NCBI GenBank assembly: GCA_034766995.1
Contig: CM068315.1
Coordinates: forward strand, 6,233,454 to 6,297,453
Source: Acanthacorydalis orientalis
Lineage: Eukaryota > Arthropoda > Insecta > Megaloptera > Corydalidae
Direction: 5' to 3'
DNA: 64,000 nucleotides
Shown: piece by piece, positions 36,290 through 48,941 of the stretch
Numbering within the stretch: the stretch's first letter is position 1
Layout of the letters: the number at the start of each line of letters is the position of its first letter
Notes under the pieces: model-generated
Databases searched by the model: none
What the model was told of the DNA's origin: nothing
Seen by the model: the letters and a program-made list of their open reading frames with translations, nothing else
Position numbers and translations under genes: made by a program

Positions 36290-37348
36290 TACAAGCAGTT
36301 TAAATTTAAAATAAATTGTTTAAACATCGATAAGTGAAGAAAATAAAAATTATTTTTATTCGACAACTGAAATAAATCAATTCTTATGATGGGCAAACTG
36401 TGGCTATCAAAGTTACTCTGTGCAGCTCCCGAGACAATATTGGGTTTCATTGCTATTTTTTTCTAAAGTCTTATATCGATAATATATAGAAGTAAATTAT
36501 GACAAGATTTTAAACTATTAATGCAAAAATGAAGACTCAATCAAAGTCTTCAACGAGTAGAAATTAAACATTCTGCTTTGGTGAGCAGGACTACTAAATA
36601 ATTGTATTTTTTATTATTTATAAATACAATTTTAGAATAATATTTTCTGTAGCTCTTGAACATTCAAAAATTTATGAAAATTATTATATGTGGCTTTTAT
36701 TATCGAAGAAGTTTCCCACCACTGGTCTATATTAATCATTTTATTAAAAAAAATATCAACTCAATCTTGACAAAATATGGACTTAAAAATTATTTTGTTT
36801 TAAAAATAACAAAACAAATAAGAACATTTTCACAATATAACGAATACAGACAGTTTTCTAAGCAGAAAATTTTCTGATTCTTCATTAATAAATCCTAATA
36901 TAAAATTAATTATAATTATTTCCGTTATTAGAGTGAATAAATAAAATAAGAAAAAGTAAATATATTTTAAATAACATTGTTATAAATTTCGCTTAATACT
37001 GTATATATATATTGTTAGTGTACCTTATGAAATTCTTTAGTATTTCATGAAAGAAACGAAGGATTCACCAACTGCAGAAATACAGTTAAAATTAAATTAC
37101 ATTCCATGCATGTTTTACTTTACTCATCACATTTATATAGAATTATTGAAAAAAAAATGTCTCAATGAACACAGTTAGTCATCGATTAAGAACCGGGAAT
37201 ATGTTGAATATGTTGCGAAAACAAAACGATGATTCACGTCATTTGTAGGCACGGGTGTGTTTCCTCAAAACAAAAAATCATTGCGAAACTCTTAATTCTT
37301 CTTGTGTTATGAACTGTCGATGTATCATCATATGGATAAGGATTATAT

Positions 37349-37379
<31 letters not shown>

Positions 37380-37673
37380 CATACATAACACACACACACA
37401 CACACACACACTCACTCACAGAAAGACCACTCATTCCATTCTCCAGATTTATCTCTTTTTAGTGTTAAGTTTTATCGACTAAACAATATGTTGAGATCTT
37501 ATATTAATGGATGTATTTATAATTTAAAACAATATATGTTAACTTATTTTATATTTTTTTATTTATGAAATTTTTTAAACAGTTTAATTGTTTAACAGTT
37601 TTTTAAATTTTCTGATGCAAATATGTTGAAATCCAGGATGTGATTTTAAATGTGATAATTAGTTGAATACGTA
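36290..37673. other. AT-rich spacer
   Basis: It contains a compound (TA)n-(CA)n-(CTCA)n tract at 37353-37420. No supported gene. Confidence 0.4.
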
Positions 37674-37677
37674 TTCA

Positions 37678-38912
37678 CACTAGAACTACCTATGATTGAC
37701 TTATACTCAGTTCTACCGGATGGGTCAAAACGGCTTGTTTTTGAAAAGAACAAGTCATTTAAAGAAATAAATGACGTTTTGTGCATCGCTATATATTTTT
37801 CTGTTTTATTTAACGAAAATTGAAAATAAACTTAATAATAATAATAGTTTTTAAAATAATTGCACACAATTCGAAGATATTTTTTAAAGGTTAAAATCAT
37901 TTTAGCAGTGTATTTACCACAGACACGTTTATTACATGTACCACAAATATTATTTGTTTTATTATTTGCACAATGTTGTATTTGACATCGTTTACATTTC
38001 ATCAAAATATCTGTCTGGTTTTTTGATGGTGTAAGTATACAAAAGTATTTGTTGTGATTCTGTTGAGGATCGTCCAGTTAGATCTTTGTAATCACTTGCA
38101 AGTTCTCCAGTTAACTGAAATAAGATGTCTTTTCTTTACATATTTTTCCCGATTTCATTGTATAATATCCAGCCATTTATTCCGAGAAGATCTAAGATAT
38201 TATAAAATACTTGTAAAGGCCATCTTCATGATCCAGTTTTTACAATATATTTTCTATTCATTTGGTCTGTCATATCTAAGCCAAATTTAATGTTGTTATA
38301 AAATACCACAGTTTCAGGCAAACGTTTACCATTTTTTTCAGTTTTGATCGATTTATGTTTTGAAGACAACAATACTTTTTACATGGTTTACTTTTATATA
38401 CAGTAAGAGTACAGTTTTCTGATTTATAAAAAAATGTCGAGAAACAAGACATATTGTCCTCCTTTAGTCTTGCAGGTTTAGGTAATTCTCTCTTAGTTTG
38501 TCTAATAATCCCAACTAAACTAGTTCTTTTAGTTATTAGTTTCGTTGCTGGTGACAAACTTGTGAAGAAATTATCCGTTGTCACTGTTCTCCCGCATCCA
38601 GTATATGGCTCCATAAAGTTTAGGACGACAAATTCACCCAAATGTACTGATAGTCTCACTTCATCTTTTCCCAACAACATTTTCCAATCGATAGATATGA
38701 AAAAAGTAAAAGAAGAATGCAATAATTGAGCAAACATAACATTTGTATCTTTTGGTAATGTTTTATAACGTATGTCTACTGAAATATATTTAGTTTGCTA
38801 AAAAATATTTGATCCATATGAAAAAATTATGAGAAACTTCTGAAATCAAAAGTTTACATACGTTCCATGAGGGGTCAAAATGACATCTCGGTATATGTAG
38901 ATATGTACTACA

Positions 38913-38957
<45 letters not shown>

Positions 38958-39135
38958 TACATATAAATTATACAGAAAAAAAAACAAGAAAAAAGAAAAC
39001 TACTTGGCATAATTAATCATTTAGATATTTCAATAAAAGTGAGAAAAAATTTAAAAAGTAAGAGTTATTGAAAATGAATAATGATTATAAGAGATGACAA
39101 AACAAGTCATTTTGACCCCCTTGGTAGATCTAGTG
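37678..39135 (-). mobile_element. piggyBac element, internally deleted (1458 bp)
   Basis: The ends CACTAGAACTACC (left) and CACTAGATCTACC (right, reverse complement) match at 12 of 13 positions. The target copies are TTAA at 39136-39139 and a mutated TTCA at 37674-37677. A subterminal motif GGGTCAAAA recurs three times: at about 37725, at about 38873 (same strand) and at 39106-39119 (inverted). Autonomous relatives are about 2.3-2.5 kb, so the 5' half of the transposase is lost. A (TA)n array sits in the 5' part at 38919-38953. Confidence 0.85.
37890..38737 (-). pseudogene. piggyBac transposase, N-terminally deleted and frameshifted
   Basis: The minus-strand frame 38737-38276 carries LGKDEVRLSVHLGEFVVLNF, GCGRTVTTDNFFTSLS (second catalytic Asp), RTSLVGIIRQTKRELPKPAR and NCTLTVYKSKP, all typical of the DDE_Tnp_1_7 domain. 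A frameshift near 38290 moves the rest to another frame: GLDMTDQMNRKY (third catalytic Asp) and LQVFYNILDLLGINGWILYN with one stop. The cysteine-rich C-terminal zinc domain follows (KCKRCQIQHC, ICGTCNKRVCGKYT). The region with the first catalytic Asp is absent. Confidence 0.88.
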
Positions 39136-39161
39136 TTAAGTCATAATAAAATCTCTCTCTC

Positions 39162-39165
<4 letters not shown>

Positions 39166-39205
<40 letters not shown>
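39166..39205. repeat. (CT)n-(TA)n array
   Basis: A short CT run followed by TA repeats and GTATGTATG steps, about 30 bp beyond the piggyBac end. Confidence 0.85.
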
Positions 39206-39210
<5 letters not shown>

Positions 39211-40333
39211 ATGTATTTATACTAATTTTTCAATTCAAAATTTATTTATTCGTGCCGCTCTTTATTAAAACCTGTTGGAATATTTTTTACAAATTATTAC
39301 TCTAGAAATAAATTAAATATATTTTTCAAAATATTTCCAATAGGAAATTGCTTCGTCAGTTTTATAACTTTCAGATGTAATTTGAATAATACATGACAAT
39401 TATTATTTTACTATTTTGTATGATCTCATCAGCCAAAGAAACTGTCAACTCATTGACTGCGGTTGCTGACCTTGTCTTGTATATTTCACTCTTTAATCAT
39501 TTGCTACTTTCTTTAAATGATTTGTAATATTCAAACACTGAAGACTATAATAATCAATAAATTCACCGTATCTTTTTAAAACTTCTGATATATAGCATGA
39601 CTTTTACGTTTACATTTTTCTTTTAAATAATTACACATTATTCGACTAAATGTATAATATGTGACATTATCCTTTCTCCATAATAATGCAATACACAAAC
39701 TCTCTGCAAATACGTAGATTCCTTCATACAAAGGCTCGTTCTGACGTACTTTGATAAATTAATGTTTAAAATTCATCATAAATATTTAATGAACATTTAC
39801 TTATCATAAACATTTAATAAACGGATACAAATTTTCTGTACATGAAGCCGATTTTATGCAGTATGTGTCTGTACTTAATATTTACTCTTAAGTGTAAATT
39901 TATTGTTAAATACATATAACACTAGCGTAGAGTATGTTTCGTTATACAGAAATTAACGAATTATATCAATTTTGTGATTTAGAAAATTCATTAAAAGCTA
40001 TTTAAACGATTGAGTCAGTCAACTATAAATCAATCATTGATAATTCATACTTTTCCATTTACAATCCTCTGATTCACTGCACTTTTTAAAAAAAAATAGA
40101 GTATTATGATGTGAATCTATTTGATGATTAACATAGTAATCGTTTTCCCCACCTCATTCAATTGTCATTAAACTGAACGTTATTTTAAATTAATAAAATT
40201 GAAGTCAGATTTAAGTACAATTTGTAAATAATTATTATAATACAGAAATATTTTATTTATGAAAAACAAACTGCTTGTTTTATATTTATGAATTTTGTTG
40301 TTTAAACTCATTTCTGTAACCTTTTCTTTTCAG
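39206..40333. other. AT-rich spacer
   Basis: No gene or element recognised. It ends in a polypyrimidine tract (CCTTTTCTTTTCAG) that forms the acceptor of the exon-like segment. Confidence 0.4.
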
Positions 40334-40402
40334 GCGGACAAAATTATCCTAGAAAAACGCAGTATTACAGAATTTAAGGAATTTTATGAAGCATGATGAT
40401 AG
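40334..40402 (+). other. Orphan exon-like segment (69 bp)
   Basis: Preceded by a strong acceptor (CCTTTTCTTTTCAG) and followed by a consensus donor (AG then GTAAGT). It is GC-richer than its flanks. One frame is open for 20 codons (ADKIILEKRS then ITEFKEFYEA) before TGA. Alternatively ATGATGATAG at its end would make it a 5' UTR exon whose coding part starts M-M-I. No partner exon is recognised on either side. Confidence 0.3.
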
Positions 40403-40502
40403 GTAAGTCTATATAAGTATTTCCATTATTTTAATTTAAAAGTTTTCCATTTTAGTTAGTTTTGATCTATGCAATATTTAGAATATCTTAATTGTGATAT
40501 CT

Positions 40503-40536
<34 letters not shown>

Positions 40537-40540
<4 letters not shown>

Positions 40541-40884
40541 GTATAATTATAAATAGGTTTACAAAGCATTTATGTCAATATATCTGTTGAATATTTCACA
40601 AAACATACTTCAATTGTCCAGTTCAGGAATCCAGTAAATTTTATTTTTATAATTACAAAAAATCTTTGAAAACACCACTAAAACAATATTAAAGCCTTCT
40701 ACAAAAACAAATGAAATTGAATGCGCTGTTAATCTATTTTTTTTAATAATAAATATTAAAATCTTTTTGCACAAGCACTCCATATTTTGAGTATTAATTA
40801 TCAGCTTATATGAACACTACCACAACTATTTTTTTATTAAATTATAATTCATCAATTTCAAAACAGTTATATATACATAAAAGT

Positions 40885-40932
<48 letters not shown>

Positions 40933-41681
40933 GTATTATTATATGTGCGTTTGAAGAGCATTTATAACAACATATCTATTACACATTTCATAAAACATAC
41001 TTCAATTGTCCAGTTCACAATAGCCATAAATTTTATTTTCAGAATTACAAAAAAGCTTTGAAAACACCATTAAAACAATATTAAAGCTTTCGACAAAAAC
41101 AAATGAAATTTAATTCGCTGTTTGTCTATTTTTTTAATAATAAACATTAAAAGCTTTTTGCACAAGCACTACATTATTGAGTATTATCAGCTTGTATGAA
41201 CACTAACTGCCACAACTATTTTTTTATTAAATTATAATTCATCGATTTCAAAATAGTTATATATATATATATATATATAAATCTTATATATATATATATA
41301 AACATATATATATATATATATATATATCAATTTGGTATTATTATATATGTGTTAGAAGAGCATTCATAACAACGTATCTATTGAATATTTCATAAAACAT
41401 ATTTCAATTGTCCAGTTCAGGAATCCAATAAATTTTATTTTCATAATTTAAATTACAAAAAAGCTTTGAAAACATCATTAAAATAATATTAAAGCTTTCT
41501 ACAAAAACAAATGAAATTGAATGCGCTGTTTATCTATTTTTTTAATAATAAACATTAAAAGCTTTTTGCACAACACTCCACATTTTGAGCATTTATTATT
41601 AATTTATATGGACACTATTTGCCACAACTATTTTTTTATTAAATTTTAATTCATTGATTTCAAAACAGTTATACATACATA

Positions 41682-41741
<60 letters not shown>
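40537..41741. repeat. Three tandem units of about 395 bp separated by (TA)n
   Basis: Units start at 40537, 40929 and 41331, each with TTTGGTATwATTATA, and share landmarks such as CATACTTCAATTGTCCAGTT, AAACAAATGAAATT and GCCACAACTATTTTTTTATT (first unit slightly shorter). Every unit ends in a TA array (40889-40929, 41258-41328, 41690-41741). Non-coding. Identity between units looks about 85-90 percent. Confidence 0.92.
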
Positions 41742-41745
<4 letters not shown>

Positions 41746-42003
41746 TGTTTTACTTCTGTAAATGAATTGGACACAGATATTCAGTTGATTCTGTTATGTT
41801 GACAAAAATCAAATAGATAATATTCAGAGTTTAAATTGATTTTCTTACATTTTGAAATAAAAATGCATTGGTTGGTTTTTAAACATGAACATATATTATT
41901 TCAATTATTTTTTATCGCAGCCATATTATTAATAACAGAGGAAATACCAACACTTTTCATCTTGAAATAAATTTAAACATGTTCATAAACAAATCTTTTT
42001 TAC

Positions 42004-42008
<5 letters not shown>

Positions 42009-42066
<58 letters not shown>

Positions 42067-42078
42067 TACATATATATC
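42009..42078. repeat. (TA)n array, about 70 bp
   Basis: Pure TA run with CATATACATA at its right end. Confidence 0.95.
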
Positions 42079-44048
42079 AGTACCTTATGTAACTTCCAAT
42101 CATTTTTTGTAAATTCTGTCTAACAGTTCTGTATCCACTTAAACATTAATTAAATTCTATAGAAACAAAAAAATCATTAATCTTACTTATGTCGTTTTCA
42201 ATAAATAGTTTTTGATACTTTTTGGACAACTCTTGTATGATTCTCAATGGATGAATGTAAAATGCTTGCAATTTTATTAAATATAAATTATTTTTCAATG
42301 TGATTTATTTTTTTTTTGAAATCATTAAATTTTATATTATTAATTTCAAACTTATAAAAGAAAGGTAAAAAACATCTCCTATATCTACATTTTCGTCTAA
42401 TCTACTTCTATTTCCTTGACTCTAATTCCTATATGCTGTAAAAATATTCTTGATACTACTAATTGGTTAAAAAAGTGTTCTAAATTTTCATCAATGTATG
42501 CTATTCAATTATTTAAATTATTTAAAAACATTATTCGGTCATAATTTAATTATTTGCTTGCAATAAATGAAGTTTCAATATATATATATATATATTAAAT
42601 GTTTGAATATGAAATACCATGAAAACTTAACCAAATTATATTTTAACATTTTTTTTTAATTATGTTTTATTAAATTTATTTTTAAAGAAGCGAAATACTA
42701 ACAATTTTCTACATAGACTGACTAATATTTTATATAGAAATATCATTGTTATAAATGGTCTATATAATTAAAATAAATTAATGTATTGTTAATTAAATTT
42801 AGTTAAAAAAAATAAATGTCAATACACTGTATTTCTTTAATTCTGAAGAAAATTATTTACAATTATCAAAACTGACACGAAGAACATTGAAATATTATTT
42901 TTACAGTCACTAAGACCTAAAATATTTGATAAGAAAAAACAAAAATTGATAAGAAGAATTTGTTAAGAAAAAAAAGCAAAAGATGATTTGAATTATAATT
43001 TAAAACTATTTATCGTTCGTTCGAAAACTAGACATTTTTTCGATTATTATTATAATGAGATCAATACTTGTCACATTTATTTTAGAGAAAGTGTCTATTC
43101 ATACTCTGTTATTTATACGTTTTCAAAACATAATTCCAAAAACTATTCGTTTTACAAAACTTAATTTTCAAACAAGGAAAGTCTTATCGTCGCGCATGTC
43201 ATTAAATTAAATTATTACCATTGACGTCACAACATAATTGATACTTATTTACTCTCAGAGAGTATGCGGAAAAAGTTTTAGTTATGATTCATTAAAATTT
43301 TTAATTTCATTTACGTTATATTTTAAAAAAAATCGGCAATTATTCATATAAATGCACCGTCAGACAACTATTTAAACAACAAATTTCCTGTATTAAATGA
43401 GCCTTATAAAAACAATTAAAATTTATTGGAATAATTTCCGAAGTTAATAATTTGCGCATATATTTGCTTGCTATGATTGATGCCGTCATTAAACATGCAT
43501 AAAATTTTACAATCTGATAATTATGATATTTTATTTCGTTTCATTAGTATATGGACTGATTTTTTTGAAAAATCAGAAACGGCAGGTTGTATTTATACAA
43601 GGACACAGTTTTAATGATCTCTTTTTTAGCAAATACATGATTCTGAGAAATGTTTGTTCCTTGAATGAACATGTTTTATTGATACAAGATATAGATAACC
43701 CATAACGAATCGAATGTATTGTTTAATTTTTTGCAGTGCACTTTTTTTATTTGTGATCCTAGAAATACTTTAATGTTTCTACGAATTTTAAATTATTTTA
43801 ATTGATTTTTTTAAAAAAAACCCGACTACCTTTGGAATTTTTGTTTTTAAAATTGATTTTTAACAAGAGTTTCCCAAAACAATGTTTTTTTTTGTAAAAA
43901 AGTACAATATGTGCACAGAAACATTCAATATTTGAAATTCGTCTTTGTATTTTCTTTTCAAAATATGTTTAAATATTTTTTCTTTGTTATTTTTCTAGTT
44001 TCGATAAATAACACGTAATCATCTCAGTATTCTAAAGTGTTCTTTGTA
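42079..44048. other. AT-rich spacer
   Basis: Nothing recognisable apart from a short (TA)n at about 42579-42596. The frame at 43523-43705 is probably chance. Confidence 0.4.
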
Positions 44049-44052
44049 TTAA

Positions 44053-45324
44053 CCCTTTCGCTGATGTAGGCGCTTTTAGGCGTTCAACTAATATCGTCTG
44101 ACCAATATTGTAGGCGCCTTTAGGCGCTCAACTCATATCGCCTGTAAAGTGTTGTAGGCGTCTTTAGGCTCTCAATTGATATGGTCGAGATGGTGCTATT
44201 GACACATAAAAGCCTATATTTATTATCTAGCATGTTGGTTAAATATAAACCAAAGGCTACCAGTTCTGTTATATTTCTGGTTCTCTCTGAGTGAATGTCT
44301 ACCAGGCCTATTCTACACTCTTATAATGCCAATACATTTCCTGGTTAGGGTTTGTACATACCACCAGGCGAACAATACTAATCTGTTGTTTTCGGAGCTC
44401 TCTCTCTCACTCCTCTTGTTGCGCTCATTTTTTATGTACGCATTGAAAATATAAACAAACTAACCTAAATCTGTAGTTTGTCGGTTTTGTTTAGTACAGA
44501 AATGTCTCAAAAGAAAATATGTGTTGTCCCCAGTGTAATTTTGAGAAAACAGAAACAAAGTTAAGTTTCTTTAGTGTCCGTGCGGATGAAGAAGATAGCG
44601 ACAGTAATTCTGATGAAAAGAATTGTTACTTTTCAATAAAATTAAATTAATAAGGTTTCAGAACAAACATATTTTAAATTTTATATCAATTTTTTTAGAT
44701 TTTCGAAAGAATTTTTTATGTATTCTTATTTTCCTGAATTTTCATAAACTTTTTTTGGGTTTATTTTAACTCATTGGTTCGGTTGTATGCGATTTTAGAA
44801 AATTATGGAACGTGTCCCTAATTGTTCAACAAAAATTGTCTTGTTTGTGTGATTTTTTTTATATGTGGTTCTGTGGAATGTATCTACCGCATAAATAGAA
44901 AATTGACTGTATGTATATTACTAACAGTTAAAATTTGTATACTGTTTTTTTATTTTATATATAAATACAGTCTATTAATTCAACGCAATAACGCATTGGT
45001 TTTGTTCATTTACCTATATTACAAAGTGAATTGAAATTTTAATTAATAAAAATCTGGCAAATACGGGGTCGTTACGGTAGAGTTTTCACATTTCTCTTAA
45101 TCAGGGCACCTATCCGTACATTTTCTGCAATAATCTTTTCAAATTGCTTAGCTAAAATGGGTAACAAGGTATTTTAAATTTTATGCTCAGAAATAACGAA
45201 CTACTAGTAGCGTCGCAACATGAAGTTTACTGAGCATTTTCCTGACCGTGAAACGAATAGCAGAGACGTAATGTCTACCGTATGTCACACACGCTCTAGA
45301 TTAGAATTCGCCGCAGTGAAAGGG
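44053..45324. mobile_element. TTAA-flanked piggyBac-type element (1272 bp) with 44-bp subterminal repeats
   Basis: TTAA at 44049-44052 and 45325-45328. The ends CCCTTTCGCTG and CCCTTTCACTG (reverse complement) match at 10 of 11 positions. Just inside the left end are three direct 44-bp repeats starting at 44065, 44109 and 44153, each beginning TGTAGGCG. A remnant start ATGTCTCAAAAG at 44502 followed, after a stop, by an acidic DEEDSDSNSDE stretch resembles the acidic N-terminus of piggyBac transposases. The catalytic part is missing. Confidence 0.7.
44720..44920 (-). repeat. Dispersed repeat, third copy (reverse)
   Basis: The reverse complement matches the units at 58901 and 59441: GAAAATTATGGAACGTGTCC, TAACTCATTGG, GAATGTATCTACCGCATAAA and others. 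It lies inside the TTAA element at 44053-45324. Confidence 0.6.
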
Positions 45325-45736
45325 TTAACTAATAAATTAATGTCAGTTCTATTACAAGGAGTGTTCACTATATAGTGTCGATTCTTATCTGCATTGTCAC
45401 GTTAAGCCGGTGTCCATACTGTGATAGGAACAAATATCAAGAGTATATTTTTAAATGTGGTAATTCATACATACACATATATGACCTTGAACACGAACGG
45501 TTCATATGAACTGTTACATTACAAATTATGTTTCCGATATTTTTCTTAACACACTTCCCGGTCACAACACTGGCAGCACAGGTGTAATTATGAACCAAGT
45601 AAGATTCTGAAATAATTTTTAATATAATAAAGCTTGTGATTTTTTTATAAGGTTGCAATGAGGTCAGCACTATCATTGAAATAATCATTTCGAAGTATCA
45701 TCATTATTTTTTATTAGATATTCTAGTTCGAAAAAA

Positions 45737-46245
45737 TATCCTGGCAAAAGAATACTTTTCTGTGCGCCAATCTTGGCCGGTTTTTGTTTCAGCCCTTATT
45801 TCAAACGGTCCAATAATGTTGCATGATATGCTCATGTTGTCGTTTTTCCCTTCGTTAAGTAGTCGATCGGGATGATTCCTTGGGAATCCCAAAAAACAGT
45901 GACCAACACCTTTCAAGCCGACGAAACGGTCTTCACCTTGTTCGGCGCACTTTCACCACTCGTTGTCGACTACTTTAACTGCTGCTTCGACTCAGGTATG
46001 CAGTGGTGGATCCATGTTTCAGCCACGGTCACGAATCGATGCAAAAAGACCTGCTCGTTTTTTCCATTTTTACGGTCACTGCTACAATTCCTGCTTCAAA
46101 AATGTGTAGAACATGATGAACGCGTCATATCTGGCTGAAATTTCACTTATGCTAGTTTGAAAAACAACAATTGTTGGCCGTGACGGTACCAAATGAATAG
46201 CGGTACCGCATCATAGCAATTCATCAAACTTTTCAAACAACTCTT
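45737..46245 (-). mobile_element. Irritans-type mariner, 5' part only
   Basis: The minus strand from about 46245 matches the 47711 and 62872 elements from the 5' terminus through the leader and first half of the transposase. The frame 45916-45704 contains FPRNHPDRLLNEGKNDN, a frameshifted stretch common to the three copies. Homology is lost at about 45737, so the C-terminal half and 3' terminus are missing. Confidence 0.75.
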
Positions 46246-47365
46246 TTAAATCCAAATTTTTTTTCTTTGGCAAGATTGACATATTTTTCTTACTACAACA
46301 ATATTCAATTCTATAAAACATCTAACATAATTCATTCACTTGCACTTTTAATTTAAAACCAGACTTCATAGAATCATTCTTTAATATTCAACAAAAAAAA
46401 TCAACTTAAAAAGACCATTATCACTTCAACTTTTTATTGATATTTATAGCTGCATTGACGTTACCCGCTTGTATTTAATAACAATGTTTTCCTTATCACG
46501 AACTCTCGTCAGACAGTTATTTCTAGGAGTCCCAGTTCTTTCCCGGAAGTCATACTTTTCAAAGCGCTGCTACTTATTCTCATAAAAAGTATCATGTTTT
46601 CTCGATACTCGACTTTATTCATAGATATGCTTATAAGGAATTTAATTTTCGTTGAATAATTATTCTTGGTGAGCGTGTTTACTTTTGAAATATTTGAATC
46701 GTTCTTAAGTTAATTGTTTTAATACACGTTTATTGGCCATGACTTTTATTTCAACTCATTCTATTCTATTTTTTTCAAATTTATTTGATGTTACTATGTA
46801 AATTTACAAAATACTGAGATGTCTTAAAAACTATTAAGTATTAATATAAATTATGTCAGTGAATAGATAAGATTATTTACGTTTTCTATTTCTAAAAGTT
46901 TTTGTTAGTCTTAATTCTATTTTTAAATATATTATCTTCTAATTTCTTCGTATAGTGTCCCTTCTATCACTTCAAAATCTACTCGTTACTTCTCTAGTTT
47001 ATTATTTCTCAATTTCGTAGATCAATTTTGTATATCACTATAATATTACTTCATATTATAGTACTGTTTTTGAATTCAATTTTTAAATAATGATTTTTTT
47101 TAAATAAATCATCAAAACAACTAAACACTCTTTTATTTAATCATTGTAAAAGAAATATATGTATGAAATTCTGACTAATTCTTAGTTCCATTCATAACGC
47201 TTTATACCCAGTTACATAGAATCTTAGTCATAATAATGTAAATTTAATTTCTAAATAACATTCATAAAAAAATTAGACGCTGATAAAATTGTAAGAAAAA
47301 AATAGAATTTCAATTCTATTATAATTGTTTGATGTGCTTAATAAAAGTGTTGAAAAAAAAATATT

Positions 47366-47370
<5 letters not shown>
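46246..47370. other. AT-rich spacer
   Basis: No gene or repeat recognised. Confidence 0.4.

Positions 47371-47398
<28 letters not shown>
47371..47398. repeat. (TA)n array, about 28 bp
   Basis: Pure TA run in otherwise unannotated AT-rich sequence. Confidence 0.85.
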
Positions 47399-47404
<6 letters not shown>

Positions 47405-47710
47405 GTCGACTAATTTTACGTTATATAACAGAATTTACTTATGTCTGAAATTAATTTGTACATAAAAGATGAAGGAAATCAACGACTGAACAGAAATCAT
47501 CTACCTTCGTCATAGTAGTAGAAAAATAAAGTAGTAGGTAACAAATAATACGAATGATTAAATGTCTGTCTATTGTCAGTATAGTTTATTTTATGTTTAT
47601 TTTCGCATAAACATCTATAGTTAATATTTACATAGTTCATATGTTTACGTTTGCGGTAGAATCATTAAAAATAAAGATAAAAAATATATATCTACCTATA
47701 TATATATATA

Positions 47711-48528
47711 TGAAGGTCGTTTGATAAGTATGGTAAAAAAGCAAGTTAAACAGTTTTTGTTGAAAAAATCGACTTTATTTCTCAAAATAATCTTCATTGA
47801 GGACTATATACTTGGTCCAGCGAGTCTGCAAAATATCATTGACATCGGTATCATGACATCCTTATTCGACCAATATTTCTTCCCGCCGTGAAAAATTTTC
47901 GAGTTTGGGAAGAGGAAGAAGTCGCACGGGGCCAAGTTCGGAGAATATGGGGGATGAGGAATCAATTCGAAGACCAATTCGTGCAATTTTGCCATTGTGA
48001 CGGTCGATTTGTGGGATGGCGCGTTGTCCTGGTGAAAAAGATTTTTTTTTGTGCGCCCATCTTGGTCGTTTTTATTTTAACTCTCCTTTCAAACGGTCCA
48101 TAATGTTGCAAAATAGACTCCTGTTATCGTTTTTCCATTCGTTCAGTAGTCGATCAGGATGATTCGTTGGGAATCATAAAAAAGAGTGATATTCACTTTT
48201 CCAGCCGACAAAACGGTCTTCACCTTCTTCGGTACATTTTCATCAGTCGTTGTCCACTGTTTTGACTGCTGCTTCGACTCAGGTCTAGTAATGGATCCAT
48301 GTTTCATCCACAATGATGAATCGACGCAAAAAGCCTACTCGCTTTTTCCATTTTTGCGGAAAGCGCTACAATTTTCGCTTCAAACATGTGTAGAATATGA
48401 ATAACGTGTCGTTTCTGGCTGAAATTTCGGCTATGCTAGTTTGAAAAGTGACATTTGATAGCCGTGATGTTTCCAAATGAATGGTGGCACCATATCATAG
48501 AAATTTACAAAACTTATCAAGCGATCCT
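47711..48528 (-). mobile_element. Irritans-type mariner deletion derivative (about 818 bp)
   Basis: The ends share TCG(T/C)TTGATAAGT and both lie in TA tracts (…TATATA before 47711 and after 48528). Minus-strand remnants include MAKLHELVFELIPHPPYSPN then LAPCDFFLFPN, the third catalytic Asp region. It has the same organisation as the copy at 62872 and almost the same length, so both probably come from one deleted progenitor. Several frameshifts; inactive. Confidence 0.85.
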
Positions 48529-48544
48529 ATATATATATATATAT

Positions 48545-48880
48545 GGTTCGGTTTCATTTCTATTAGATAGAGGTATTGCTATGTTATGTTTCTTTTTTGA
48601 GCGCAGAAAGCAAAAACAGTTAGTACTGTTGGTATGTATAATAAATACGTGTATATAACTATGTTTGGACAGTTTTTTAAAACATTCTTTTATTTTATTT
48701 AAAATTTATATTACAAAATTTTGCTAATGTCTGATATAATAAAATAATAAATGTATACTTTATTCAATTTTAAACCAAAGAAAGCATTAAATATGAATTA
48801 TAACACATATATAAGGAAAAAATAAATACTTGATAGTGATTTTCAAGAATATTTGTGAATATTATGTTATTTGCTTATAT

Positions 48881-48941
<61 letters not shown>

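Noticed and set aside
38454..38729. 91-codon plus-strand frame
   Set aside because: Antisense shadow of the piggyBac transposase remnant.
40537..41741. CRISPR-like regular repeats
   Set aside because: Units are about 395 bp with TA junctions in a eukaryotic genome; a tandem duplication, not short repeats with unique spacers.
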